From assembly GCF_019175285.1 (NCBI RefSeq), contig NC_056527.1, positions 114,068,238 through 114,132,237 of the forward strand: a stretch of DNA of 64,000 bases, written 5' to 3'. A model generated the notes under the pieces. That model was not told the origin of the DNA, did no database searches, and worked only from the letters and a program-made list of their open reading frames with translations. Made by a program: the position numbers and the translations under genes. This DNA is from Sceloporus undulatus (Eukaryota; Chordata; Lepidosauria; Squamata; Phrynosomatidae). Below, piece by piece: positions 22,233 to 33,027 of the stretch; position 1 is the stretch's first letter; each line of letters begins with the position of its first letter.

Positions 22233-22377
22233 ACAAAACTCATTTTTTTAAATAGACACAGAGCCCAGCTTAAGGGCAAACTCTTTATGTCCATCTGGCT
22301 GTTAGGCACAAGTCACTGCATTCCTGTACCTTCTTTGCACCTCAGCTTTTCTGCATGCTTTTAGGGCAGACCTCCTC

Positions 22378-22398
22378 TCTCTCTCTCTCTCTCTCTCA
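22378..22398. repeat. (CT)n microsatellite
   Basis: About 20 bp of CT repeat. Confidence 0.9.
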
Positions 22399-22409
22399 CT
22401 CACTCACTT

Positions 22410-23278
22410 CCTGTAGATGAAGCCAAGAATTACCTTAGATATGTGGCTAAAATTGATGTGGCTAGATTCATTCTCCACTCATGTTCTAATCTATAGTCTC
22501 TCCTTCTGCTGCCTCTCTTGCGGAAAATCTTCATGGACAAACCTAGTTGAAGTAATCAGTTCCATACTGGAATATGTTCTTCTGTTACAGCTAAAACAAC
22601 CCAGAATCTTCTGATATTTAAATAACTTAACAGCAAGAGAGTCCATGGACTAGGATCCACTTGATCAGATGTAAGAAGAGTTGTCCTGAATTTCAGGTAC
22701 ATATATTTGATTTGATTTCATATACATATTTGAAATGGAAAATACCCTACCAAGTTATCATCTCACTGAGCATAATAACAGGTGGCTCAGCTGGGGGGAA
22801 ACCTGCCTCTTTTTGTCCCTACTATGCTTTAAGTGGTATACTCTGTGCATTTGGTGAATCTGCATCTGATGCTGTTATTATTGGCATATTCTACATTCTT
22901 TATTTTGTTTTAGTGGTCTCCCAGAACCAATCCCATTACCTGGTTGTTGGTTTCTTTCTTCATCTTTGGCATGTTAGATCTGTCATTGTCTTGATTTCAC
23001 AACCTAGCTTTATATTGATGAAGTCTAGAAACCTGAATTTTCAAAAGACAATTACCATTGACATTGCCACCTCAAATAAAAATATGGATGCTACATTCTC
23101 TACAATGCTACATTGAGTTCATTATCTCTATGTGTGTGTGTGTGTTTGCATGGAGTTGGGGATGATCAAAAACCCTACTCACAAGGGCACAGCAGGGCAA
23201 AGACAAAAATTGGAGAGCAGAAGGGTTTAGATATTGGTCACTATGAAAAAGATGTCTGTGGGGAAATATTTTCATAAG
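22410..23278. other. V4-V5 intergenic stretch, nothing recognised
   Basis: One open frame of about 150 codons (22661-23116) has no recognisable domain and no promoter context. Confidence 0.35.
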
Positions 23279-23521
23279 TACTGTGGTACCTCGGGTTACG
23301 AAATTAATTCGTTCCGCCATTCCCTTCGTAACGCGGAAATTTCGTAACCCGAAATAGCTTTCCGTTACCGCTGGAAGCCTATAGCATTTGAATTTCGCGC
23401 CGAAATAAATTTCGTAACCCGAAAAATATTTTGTAAGCCGAAACAGTTTTTTCCAATCCAACTTTTTTGTATCCCGGAAATTTCGTAACGTGATCATTTC
23501 GTATCCCGGGGTACCACTGTA
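23279..23521. mobile_element. CpG-rich mariner/pogo-type MITE
   Basis: Terminal inverted repeats TACTGTGGTACCTCGGG and CCCGGGGTACCACTGTA bounded by TA. The interior has many retained CpGs (CGTAACCCGAAA repeated), suggesting a young copy. Confidence 0.75.
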
Positions 23522-24104
23522 ATGATAAAATTACAACCAATTAATGTATTTTAATTCAAAGGTACGCTCTGAAGTTTCCTAAAAAGCCAATCCTTTTAAA
23601 ATACAATATTTTCCACATGCAGAATAACTGTGTGAACTAAATAACAGTGACTACAAAGTACATGCATCTCAGGCAAGTCCTCCCACTGTAATGATTCCAA
23701 AGTTAATAAAGTCTACTGTGCTGTGATTCTCTGCAAATGTGTGAGAGGTTGTGCATTTGAAATTCCTGCAAAGTTGTGACTTTTATAAGTCAAGGTTACT
23801 AATTTTTCTTTCTTCTGGTGAAGCAGTGAACAAATGTACAAAAATGGAAAGGTTTTCTTGCACATTTACAATGTTTTAGAAAGTTCCTGAAGTGTTTGTT
23901 TGTTTTGTTTGGGGTTTTGCAGGATTGTACCATATTCTTTTCTTTGGATTCCTAAACTATATTGTCAAATGCTCAACTGAAGTTTTAAGTTACTTCAATG
24001 TTAAATATTTGAGGACTGAGGGGCCCCTCACCACTTTGGGCCATATCCCTCCTATGCATCTATCAGGCAAAAGGAAAGAACCATGGATAGTTCATTCTTA
24101 CAAT

Positions 24105-24275
24105 TTTTGCTGTTCTGTGCCTTCATGTTATTTCCAACTCATGCAACCTATCATAGGGTTTCTTGGCAAAAGGGGTTTGCCTTGGCTCTGAGACTTGTCA
24201 CTCAATGGGTTTCCAAGGCCAAACCCTGGAGTTGTAGTTCACTGCTCAAACTATTACGGCACACTGGACCTCTTA
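24105..24275 (-). mobile_element. tRNA-derived SINE, minus strand
   Basis: GTGCCTTCATGTTATTTCCA, CATAGGGTTTCTTGGCAAAA, and a right end with ACGGCACACTGG. Confidence 0.65.
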
Positions 24276-24733
24276 CATTCTTACAATACCCAACATTTAT
24301 TTCCCTGGCAAGAAAACAGTCCAGATCATGAGGCACCAAAAATGGAAGATGATTTTGCCTAAAGAGTCTTGGTTATGCATTTGATCAGTACTACCAAATA
24401 TGCCTGCCCACTGAAAGGGGGAAAGTCCAGTCGATTTTTCTTAGCCACATCTGCAACCTGCATTGTTTTAAGACCACAAAATGGATATGTTTGATGAAAA
24501 TTGACACCCTGAAGGTGTGGTACCCAGAAACAGATGCATAGAGGCACACTACATATAGTACTGGACACAATATATATCCAGCTTGAACTACTATCACAGA
24601 AAGCACCATCATCAGTTAATTGCTTCAGTTCTAATCGAAGGCCATTTACTATGTAGGTCATGATTAGTTCTTGTAAGAAAAAATGCCACCTTTTCACTGA
24701 AAGAAAAATAGCTCAAGAGTAACAATTGGTTGA

Positions 24734-25830
24734 ATATATCAGACACACTATGATACAGTGGGCACAGCACAGGATATAGGTGAGCCAGTAGATATTGAAC
24801 TTTGGGAACAATCATGGAAGGATACCAAGAAATTTACCCCATGTCAAAACTTCAAAGAAAACTATACCAAAATGTTCTTCAGATGGCACATGCCACCGGT
24901 TAAGATAAATAAGATATATAAAGCAGGGAATGGTAAATGTTGGAAGTGTGAGAGATTGAAGGGCACTTACTTTCATGCATGGTGGGAATGCGATAAAGCT
25001 GTTCTGTTTTGGGAAAGAATCCAGAGATTAATGGTACATATTTTGAAGGTTGACATTCCCTTAGATCCGTGTTTATTTCTGTTGAACATGGTAGCGGTAC
25101 TGGATGCTAAACACACTCAAAAATATTCACATATTATACTGTATATGGTAACTCTGGACAGAATCCTGTATGCTCAGTACTGGAAAAATCCACTTATACC
25201 CCCAGAAGAGGAATGGTTGGTTAAATTAAATGAAACAAGGACACTAGATATTCTAACAGCTAGCTTAAAAGATATTAAGATTGATACAATTCAGAAAGAA
25301 TGAGAATGTATAGAATTGCAATATGAATAGGATGACTTGATTTGTGAGTAGATAACCTTCATCACTTTTTATCTCATTTAAAGGCATCTGAGTAAGAGTT
25401 TCTTTGTTTACAAAGATTTAAGACGACCACAAATGGTATGATTTAAAGGTTTTTTTGTTGTTGTTGTTCTTTTGTTCTAAAGTGAATAGTATAAATATAG
25501 AACTTGGAGTCGCTAGGACCTATGTTGCGGAAAGACCATAGAATAAGATAAAGATACATATATTTATTTATTGGTCAGAGGTTTAGTTGTCAACAGATAA
25601 TTAGAGGGTAACAAATTAAGTTAAGTACGCAAAGTGCTATAAGGTCTAATGGAAGTGTATTAGCTTATTTATTATTAGCAACGATTCAGTATTCATGTTG
25701 TGATGTCTTTATGTATATATATTTGTCTATTTTATTGTTATTGTATTATTATTGTTTCTGTATGATATTGTAGTGTGTTTACAATGTACTTTTTTGTAGT
25801 ATTTCAATAAAAATTAAAAAAATTAAAAAA
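24734..25830 (+). mobile_element. L1-clade LINE, 5'-truncated, with target-site duplication
   Basis: The open frame 24758-25303 encodes the L1 ORF2 C-terminus: GKCWKCERLKGTYFHAWWEC (zinc-knuckle-like), ILYAQYWKNPLIPPEEEWLV, then a stop. A 3' UTR of about 500 bp ends in AATAAA and an A-rich tail. The flanks AGAGTAACAATTGG (24716) and AGAGTAACAAATTGG (25831) are a clear target-site duplication. Confidence 0.9.
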
Positions 25831-25849
25831 AGAGTAACAAATTGGTTAA

Positions 25850-26397
25850 GGATGATGTGGGAAGTGGCTTTAGAATTCAAATGTATAGAGAGGAGTTAAA
25901 TCATCAACCAAATAATCCAGTTATTAATGGTTTTATCCATCAGATCATGACATGGAGGAGTTAGTGAAAACTCTTGATTTGTTAACTTTAATTGAAAGCT
26001 ATAGTATGTTTTATTCTTTCTTGTTTATCTCTAAAGTGTATTGATTTAGACTTGCATCTTGGGAAAATAATAGTACATATAAAAAGCAGTGATGAAAATA
26101 GGGCTAGTCAACATATAAGTATATTGTGCAAATTGTTGCAAATTTTCACACATTCTCATCAACGTTTAATTGTCTTCAGTTTCCTGTGCAAATTCACAGC
26201 TATTTGCCCTCCCTCTGCCAAAAATGTGCAGCCATCCAAGTCTATGTGAAGAAGATAGATGGGCACACATTCAGTAATGTGGATACTTGTGGATACTCTG
26301 ATAAAAACTACAGAGCTTTTTTCTGTGGAGTTTGTGGAGTCCTTTCCCTTATGACCCATTCTATTCCACTTGCTTATTAATGTACTATACTAGATCT
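25850..26397. other. Intergenic stretch, nothing recognised
   Basis: Continues the sequence split by the L1. No V remnant was seen. Confidence 0.35.
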
Positions 26398-26650
26398 GTT
26401 GTTGATGTTGTCATTGTCATTGTCATTATTGCTGTGTGCCTTCAAGTTGTTTCTGACATATGGTGACCCTCTCATGGGGTTTTCTTGGCAGTTTCGTCAG
26501 CGAGGTTTTGCCATTGCCATCCTCTGAAACTGAGAGTGTGTGACTTGCCCAGGGTAACCCAGTGGGTTTACATGGCTGAGCCAGGATTTGAACCCTAGTC
26601 TCTGGAATCATGGTCCAACGCTCAACCACTACACCACACTGGTCCACATT
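26398..26650 (-). mobile_element. tRNA-derived SINE, nearly full length, minus strand
   Basis: The minus strand begins GGACCAGTGTGGTGTAGTGG (A box), then GGGTTCAAATCCTGG (B box), ACCCACTGGGTTACC and a 3' end CAACTTGAAGGCACACAGCA. Confidence 0.85.
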
Positions 26651-26694
26651 AACATCATGTCTGAAGTTTATTATATTATATTATATTATCTTAT

Positions 26695-26922
26695 GGCCTG
26701 TTACAGACAGCCAAATAAAGCTGCTTCGAGTCACAGTGGAGGTATGGTGTTTCCAATGATGCATGCGTCCTAAGAGTCCAGAAGTCACACCAAAGCACGC
26801 TCCAGCCCTAAGGACTGGAGCATGGCTTTGGTTTCGGGGACTCTTAGGACGCATGCATCATTGAAACACCATACCTCCACTGTGACTAGAAGCAGCTTTA
26901 TTTTGGCAGTCTGTAACAGGCC
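26695..26922. mobile_element. Foldback MITE with near-perfect arms
   Basis: GGCCTGTTACAGACAGCCAA mirrored by TTGGCAGTCTGTAACAGGCC. The arms pair over about 100 bp (AAAGCTGCTTCGAGTCACAG / CTGTGACTAGAAGCAGCTTT). Relatives at 59748-59983 and 61891-62123. Confidence 0.85.
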
Positions 26923-27095
26923 TATATTACATACATTCTCATTTATCATCCTCCCCTTTCACATTTGTTTCACTATCTTCGTAGGCCTGGCTGCTTGCAT
27001 GCAACTGAGATGAAGAAGTGATGCTGAGACTGAACAGTTCATCCCCCTCCTCTGGCTTTTTCACAGGACTTTTTACCAAAGCATCGCCTGACTTT

Positions 27096-27103
27096 ATGCA
27101 AAT
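27096..27103 (+). promoter_or_regulatory. V5 octamer promoter element
   Basis: Perfect ATGCAAAT, 146 bp upstream of the V5 leader ATG. Confidence 0.88.
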
Positions 27104-27241
27104 TCTCTTTTTAGCTTCCAATTCAAATAGCAGCCCCAGCTAATGGGGAGAGTTTCAGCTTAACACTGTGGCTCAGTTGTCAAACAATTTTATTTGCTCC
27201 AATTCTTTAGTCTAATTACTCCCTTCTCGAGTTGAAAAGAT

Positions 27242-27786
27242 ATGGCATTTATTTTCATTCCCTTTTTCCTCCTGGTTCTGTTCACAGGTAGGTAATCGCT
27301 TCATTCCTATCCCCCAGAATTTATGAACCTGAATATGAGTTGTGACATTTTAAAAAAATTATCTAAATGGTAGTAAAGTATCTAAAGTAGGAAATTGATG
27401 CAATTTCTCAAGAAGCAGCATTTCAAGACTAGATATACTGTTTAACTCATTTTCCTTCCTTTTCTCCTCTTCCCCCACCAAACAGAGTTTTCATCCCAGG
27501 TCCAGTTAACAGAATCTGGTACAGGAGTGCTGAAACCTGGCGAGACCCTTGAGCTGACCTGTACTGTCACTGGAATCTCTATCACTAGCAGCTACTGGTG
27601 GAACTGGGTACGGCAGGCTTCTGGAAAAGGACTGGAATGGATGGGAGGGTGGACTGCTAGCTCATACTATGCTCCAGCTTTCAGCAATCGACTCACCATC
27701 TATGTGGATTCTTCCAAAACCAAGTACTTTCTCCGACTGACCTCTGTGGTCGCTGCTGACAGCGGCATGTATTACTGTACAAGATG
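27242..27786 (+). CDS. IGHV: IGHV segment V5, apparently functional
   Basis: Leader exon 27242-27287 (MAFIFIPFFLLVLFT, donor GTAGGT), 198-bp intron, V exon 27486-27786 after CAAACAG. The mature start QVQLTESGTGVLKPGETLEL is followed by [19 protein letters not shown] and MYYCTR. The last germline codon plus the first heptamer base would read TGC, so an untrimmed end adds a cysteine to CDR3. Open frame. Group with V1, V4 and V6. Confidence 0.94.
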
Positions 27787-27825
27787 CACAGAGAGACAAG
27801 CCAAATCAAGGATTGTACAAAAATG
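27787..27825 (+). promoter_or_regulatory. V5 23-RSS
   Basis: Heptamer CACAGAG, 23-bp spacer, nonamer ACAAAAATG. Confidence 0.87.
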
Positions 27826-28126
27826 GGAAGTGGGCTACAACTATGCTGTGAAATAAGACATGTTCTTGTTTCTTTTTAAAGGCACTTAAAATAATGAATG
27901 GTGTTTGCTGTCTGTACATTGTGGTCTTTTATGTCATTGATAGTTTTCCCAGGAAATGGAACAGTTGCACATTTTAATCAAATATGCTTGTAAAGGTTTG
28001 AAGGCATCCATAGCTGTAAAAATAATAATTACATTTCTTGCATGCACTCCAACATTTCACAGATGAAAATTGGGATGTATGTGAATAAGCAACATCAGAG
28101 TGTGGTTGCAATAGGAAAAGTTAGTA

Positions 28127-28262
28127 ATGGAGAAGAACAAATAATCTAGGACTGTGTTTCCTGGAACTCTGGATGTTTTGGACTTCAGCTCCCAGACCTC
28201 CAGACAGCTAGCAAAGTTGGCTGGGTTTTCTGGGAACTCAAATCCAAAACACCTGGACGACA
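28127..28262. mobile_element. hAT-like MITE, degraded
   Basis: GGATGTTTTGGACTTCAGCT, CAGCTAGCAAAGTTGGCTGG and the mirrored AACTCAAATCCAAAACACCT. A relative lies at 50655-50812. Confidence 0.55.
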
Positions 28263-28780
28263 AAAGTTTGGTTGCTTTGCTCTGAGGTCAGAATGAGATG
28301 CTCAGTGATGATGACATGGTTGGGCACCTTGTTCTGACCTGAACTAGCAATTGGTGGCAACAGCGGATGTGCCAGGTGGCTCAGGAGGATATGTTTAAAA
28401 CAGCCACCCAACATCAGAATAAAGAATTCAGAGTAAGGACCTTAGCGCACAACAAAATAAAGCGAGTTACCATTCCTGATTTGAAGCCAAATTCAGGCTT
28501 CCCCCGGTTTTATCGCATGGTTTTTGCTCCAAAAACCACCATCTGAGTACAACCCGGCTCCAATACTGTTCCCTGAACTCGCTTCAGGCAGCCATTTTTC
28601 AAAGTCAGAAACTTTGCATTCAAAGGAAATTGCTGATCACCGAATGGTTCAGGGACGCTGGAGGTGAACAGATGATCCCTTGATGTTTAGGAAGCACATC
28701 AGGATTTCACACACACATGCGCTTCCCAAATCTTTTACCAACATTTTACCAGTGCTTAGCTCACGGTAAGGGATGGTATG
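28263..28780. other. V5-V6 intergenic stretch
   Basis: No gene seen. It has a CpG-bearing patch at 28440-28620 of unknown origin. Confidence 0.3.
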
Positions 28781-29560
28781 AAAATCTTCTATATTTCCAG
28801 ATGTTCAACTGAAGTGTTAAGTTGTTTCAATGTTAAATGTTTGAGGAGTGAAAGGAACGTTCATTTGGGATGGCAGAATTCTTATGGGTGGTCAACCCTA
28901 TCGTTTCTCACCATCTTAGGCCATCCTCTTTCTATACATCTAATCAGGCAGAAGGAAAGAACTGAGAAGAGTTCATTCTTACAAGGGCGGGGTATAAATG
29001 CCATAAATAAATAAATAAATAAATAAATAAATGGTGTTGTTGTGTGCCTTCAAATTTTTTCCAGCTTAACCACATCCCAAGATGAACCTATCATGATGGA
29101 TTTCCTGGCAGAGGGGGTCTGCCTTTGCCTTCCTCTGAGTCTGAGAGAATATGATTTACCCAAATTCACTTAGTGGTCTCCATGGCTGAGTAAGGATTCA
29201 AACCTTGGTATCCAGTGACGTAGCTCAAACCACTACACCGCACTGGCTCTCTTATGACACTCAACATTTAATTCCATTGCAAGAAAACTGTAAATTTGCA
29301 GTGCTATATAAATAAAGCTGCTTAATAATAATAATAACAACAACAACAACAACAACAACAACAAATTGTCAGGCTCCACGGGTGGAAGATGATTCTTCCT
29401 GAAGAGTCCTCGTTATGCTTCAGATCCGTACTACTGAATTATTTGCATTGCCCCATTTGGAAAAAGGACCAGTCAATTTCTGTTAGCCAACTCTGTCCCT
29501 TGCATTAGGTTTGAGCTTCAAAGTGGGGTATATTTGGAGAAAATGAACACTATATAGGTT
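28780..29560. repeat. Segmental duplicate of 23.9-24.7 kb upstream of V6
   Basis: 28800-28985 and 29375-29590 match 23965-24105 and 24340-24560 in order (for example GCTCAACTGAAG/GTTCAACTGAAG; GGAAGATGATT; CCAGTCGATTT/CCAGTCAATTT). It also holds a (AAAT)n L2-like tail (28985-29030), a SINE and a (CAA)n tract. Confidence 0.65.
29033..29262 (-). mobile_element. tRNA-derived SINE, minus strand
   Basis: GTTGTTGTGTGCCTTCAAAT at the left and ACCACTACACCGCACTGG at the right. Confidence 0.75.
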
Positions 29561-29942
29561 ATGGTACCTAGAAATGGATGTACAGAGACACACCTTTTCT
29601 GTTTTAGCATCTGGCACCATTCAATTTCAAGGGATGATCATAGGTTCTGGTACAGTGAAAAAGAGATTATTCCCCCGTCCATGTTTCTCCACATTAGCCA
29701 TTATTTTCTGTACTTCTACCACTTCTCCGTTTACTTGCTTTTTTCTAGGCAGACTCTGATTGATGACCCTCACTTGAATTTCCTGTTATAAAAGGAAGTT
29801 GTTGGGAGTTGTTTACATGATTCAAATTTTCTAACCACTGCCCAATTCAAATAGCACCCTATAGGCTTTTTCTGCTTCAGCGAAGCTCAAGAAAACAGCT
29901 GCCTTATTCTTTTTTAATCCTATTTTTCTTCACAGAATAAAA

Positions 29943-30496
29943 ATGACAACATACTTTGCTCCTATCTTCCTCCTGGTTCTTCTCCCAGGTGGGTTTTTTC
30001 CTGAGGTCTTCTCCATCCCTTTTACAACTTTTGGATAATAAGGCATTTTATCTTGGTTCTTTCAGACTTTTATATCCCATGTGGGAGGAAAAAATCCTTT
30101 TACATCAGCATTAACTGAGCAGAGACGGTTCTGTCTTATGTAATGCATTTCAAGTCTCCACATTAACTCTGGTTCTCCTTCTATTTATTGTTCAGGTGTT
30201 TTCTCTCAGCTCCAGATGAAGGAATCTGGACCAGGAGTACTGAAACTTGGAGAAACCCTTGAGCTGACCTGCACAGTCACTGGGGGCTCTATCACAAGCA
30301 GCAACTGGTGGCATTGGGTACGACAGGCTCCTGGAAAAGGGCTGGAATGGATGGGAATGTGGACTGGAAGCACATACTATGGGTCGTCTTTCGGCAACCG
30401 AATTTCTATCACCGTGGATCCTTCCCAGACCAAGTACTTCCTCCATCTGACTTCTGTGACAGCAGCAGATAGTGCCATGTATTACTGTTCAAGAGG
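29943..30496 (+). CDS. IGHV: IGHV segment V6, apparently functional
   Basis: Leader exon 29943-29988 (MTTYFAPIFLLVLLP, donor GTGGGT), 207-bp intron, V exon 30196-30496 after TTGTTCAG. The mature start QLQMKESGPGVLKLGETLEL is followed by [17 protein letters not shown] and MYYCSR. Open frame. Promoter: no clean octamer; the expected place holds ACATGATTCAAATTT (about 29837), which looks like ATGCAAAT broken by extra bases, so transcription may be weaker. Unlike V1, V4 and V5 it has a consensus heptamer. Confidence 0.93.
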
Positions 30497-30535
30497 CACA
30501 GTGGGACAAACTAAATGGGAACTTGTCCAAAAATG
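30497..30535 (+). promoter_or_regulatory. V6 23-RSS
   Basis: Consensus heptamer CACAGTG, 23-bp spacer, nonamer CCAAAAATG. Confidence 0.9.
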
Positions 30536-31047
30536 GGAAGTAGATCAAAAATAGTACTTTAAAAACCATGTAATACAGAATATTTATCACAGGGCATGGT
30601 TTCCAGACGCCACAGTGATACTGCATCTTGGACACTGGGGAGAGGAGGGGTAGGAAGGCAAAGCTACTGATCATCATCCTCCTCCTCCCCACTTGCACCA
30701 CTCATGCGAGAACGAAAGAGGAAGAATCATGAATGCATTTCCCACCACAGCAGGTCTCATCATCCCAAAAACATTTGAAGAATTTTATCCTCACCCCAGG
30801 TGTGTAAAGGGAACAGTGGGGATGGACAGCTTTTGGAGAGAGTTCACTGCCCCTTCATGCAAGAACATCTCTTTTTATATTCTCTGATTTTTCAGTGTGA
30901 ACAGAATTGGAAAACCAGGATTCCTTCCACACAAATCTACTAGTTAAGCTCCTCCTGTTTAAATCACTTTTTCCAGCGTTAAGACATGGCCTGGTGGTGT
31001 CTTCAGTTTTCTGTATGGTGGGGGAAGAGAGATAAGAACAAACCAAA

Positions 31048-31615
31048 ATGAGATCCATATTGCAGTTCTTCATTCTCCTGAGCATCTTATCAGGAAACCA
31101 AGTGATGACACAATTTCTATCGTTTTTGGAAAATCTCTTTTCTACTCCAAAGCTGACCCAGTCTGGCCTAAGACTGATGAAGCCTGGAGAGTCCTTCGAA
31201 CTGACCTGCACTGTAACTGGTGTCAAAGCAAATACTTACTACTGGGGATCAATCGGCATTCTCCCAAGGAAAAGTATGCAGGGATGTAGCCGGGGGGGGG
31301 GGGGGTTGGGGGCCAGACCCCCCCCCCCCCCCCTTAGAAAAATTAATGGTGCGTGCTGCTGCGCCGCCATGCCCAAGCCCCATTATAATGGTGGCACTTA
31401 GTCTGGACCCCCCCCCCTTCCTAAAATCCTGGCTACGTCCCTGAAGTATGGAGTGGATAGGTAACATTCAGAGCACTGCAAGCAGAGGAATCCCCTACTA
31501 CAATCCAGCACTCAGCAGTCAATTCAGCATCACCAAGGACACCTCCAAAAATGAAATATACTTCCAGCTGAGCTCCCTGACAGCTGTGGACACTGCAATC
31601 TGTTATTGTGCAAGA
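31048..31615 (+). pseudogene. IGHV: IGHV segment V7, pseudogene split by a hAT-like insertion
   Basis: Leader MRSILQFFILLSILS at 31048-31093, but the donor reads GGAAAC instead of GGTGAG. The V exon (from about 31132) lacks the usual CAG acceptor. The leader, remnant intron and FR1 read through in one frame to LTQSGLRLMKPGESFELTCT. FR2 has lost bases (TACTACTGGGGATCAATCGG). A 165-bp element at 31279-31443 sits in FR2 between direct repeats. The downstream part keeps YNPALSSQFSITKD and ICYCAR. The octamer position reads ACACAAAT. Relatives: V8 and V9. Confidence 0.92.
31279..31443. mobile_element. hAT-type MITE inside the V7 V exon
   Basis: Terminal inverted repeats CAGGGATGTAGCC and GGCTACGTCCCTG, flanked by direct repeats AAGTATG (31272-31278 and 31444-31450). 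The interior is G- and C-tract rich. Confidence 0.85.
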
Positions 31616-31654
31616 CCCAGTGAACTGAAGTGATGAAACATCCATGCAAAAACC
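31616..31654 (+). promoter_or_regulatory. V7 23-RSS
   Basis: Heptamer CCCAGTG (second consensus base changed), 23-bp spacer, nonamer GCAAAAACC. Confidence 0.8.
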
Positions 31655-32400
31655 ACACTCTGCTAGAATAATTTGGATCCCTGCCTCCAAATTACATTCA
31701 GAGAGCTAAACCAAACTTTTAAAAGTAATACATTCAAAGGAGGTGAAGAGGATAAACAAAGTAGATAATTCATATACCATGGGTCATTTCCCACAGATCT
31801 GTTTTGGAGAGCCACTGTGATATAATGATTTGGCTCTTGGCCTGGAACTACCCCTTGAAAACTTTAGGTAGCATGTAAGATATAAATATTTTAATAAATC
31901 TGAAAAACAGAAACGAGTACCTATATGGGATCGTGTAAACTGAGGTCTCAAATCTCTCTACGTGTCAAGTTGTGCATGCATTGGGCAACCCTTGTGTTGA
32001 ATGATAAATATGGATAACTGGATGCAGTGTGCAACCAAATGCACAACTGAGTTTGCACATACATAAGGCTGCATCCATACTACAGAAATAATCCAGTTTG
32101 ACACATGAACTCTGGCTAGATTCTGGCCACAGTGAATTAGCAAGATGGGTGAATTGAATGGCAACAAGCCCTCTTTTGGGAGATAGTCCTCTACTCATGG
32201 TTGACTGAAAATTGCATCATTACAACGTCGTTAAAATGAGCACCCAGCATATATATTGTAAACTGCTTAGGGAGTACTTAAGTGCACTGATAAGTGGTAT
32301 AGACATGTAATTGCTATTGCTATTGCTCCTTGGCACCTTCCTTGTGAGAACACTTCATTCTATACTCTCTTCATCTCCGTCAATGCAAAACAAAACTGGG
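31655..32400. other. V7-V8 spacer, duplicated unit
   Basis: 31730-31910 matches 33130-33560 in order (CATACATTCCAAGG-type block, TTTGGAGAGCCACT, TTTTAATAAAT), showing that V7, V8 and V9 units arose by tandem duplication. 32071-32113 is a palindromic-MITE relic. Confidence 0.5.
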
Positions 32401-32416
32401 AAGTCAGACCTCTTGT

Positions 32417-32424
32417 ATGCAAAT
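32417..32424 (+). promoter_or_regulatory. V8 octamer promoter element
   Basis: Perfect ATGCAAAT, 122 bp upstream of the V8 leader ATG, with TTTAAATAG about 25 bp further on as a TATA-like site. Confidence 0.88.
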
Positions 32425-32538
32425 CCCAAGTCCCTCCTGTTTAAATAGCATCATGCTATGCTGCACTATAATCTAACTGACTCCTCTCCATTCTGTATTA
32501 TGCTTAGGGGCAGGGGCAAGAAGGAAGAGAAAACAGAG

Positions 32539-32988
32539 ATGAGCTTCATTTTGCATTTTCTCATTCTCCTATGCATCATACCTGGTGAGAATACTTACAG
32601 GGAGAGAAAATGAAGAGTAGGATTATGATACAAAGAAGAAGTGGGTAATGGCTCTGTGTCTTTCCCTTTTTACAGGTTTCTTCTCCAGCCCACAGCTGAC
32701 CCAGTCTGGCTCAATAGTGATGAAGCCTGGAGAGTCCCTCAAACTGACATGTACTGTAACTGGAGTCCAACTCAGTGATTATTACTGGGGCTGGATCCGA
32801 CAAGCTCTAGGGAAGAGTTTGGAATGGCTGGGTAATATCAGGAGTACTGCACAAGGAGGAAGCCCTTATTACAATTCAGCTTTCAGCAGTTGAATCAGCA
32901 TCACCAGGGACACCACCAGAAATGAACTGTACCTTCAGCTGAGCTCCCTGACAGCTGCAGACACTGCAGTGTATTATTGTGCAAGAGA
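32539..32988 (+). pseudogene. IGHV: IGHV segment V8, single-nonsense pseudogene
   Basis: Leader exon 32539-32584 (MSFILHFLILLCIIP, donor GTGAGA), 91-bp intron, V exon 32676-32988 after TTTTTACAG. The mature region starts [37 protein letters not shown] and VYYCAR are present. The only visible defect is TGA in FR3 at 32890-32892 (TTCAGCAGTTGAATCAGC), where V9 has CGA (Arg): a CpG-type transition. All signals for splicing, transcription and joining are intact, so it may be a recent or polymorphic pseudogene. Confidence 0.93.
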
Positions 32989-33027
32989 CACAGTGAACCA
33001 AAGCAATGGAGCATCCATGCAAAAACC
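32989..33027 (+). promoter_or_regulatory. V8 23-RSS, consensus heptamer
   Basis: CACAGTG, 23-bp spacer, GCAAAAACC. Confidence 0.92.

Noticed and set aside
22661-23116. 151-codon open frame
   Set aside because: Composition and lack of domain or promoter suggest chance; no family recognised.
25992-26249. Open frames of about 85 codons between V4 and V5
   Set aside because: No domain, no conservation clue, AT-rich background.
31300-31420. Long G and C runs in V7 as a possible switch region
   Set aside because: They lie inside a hAT-type MITE with clear ends, not in tandem switch repeats.
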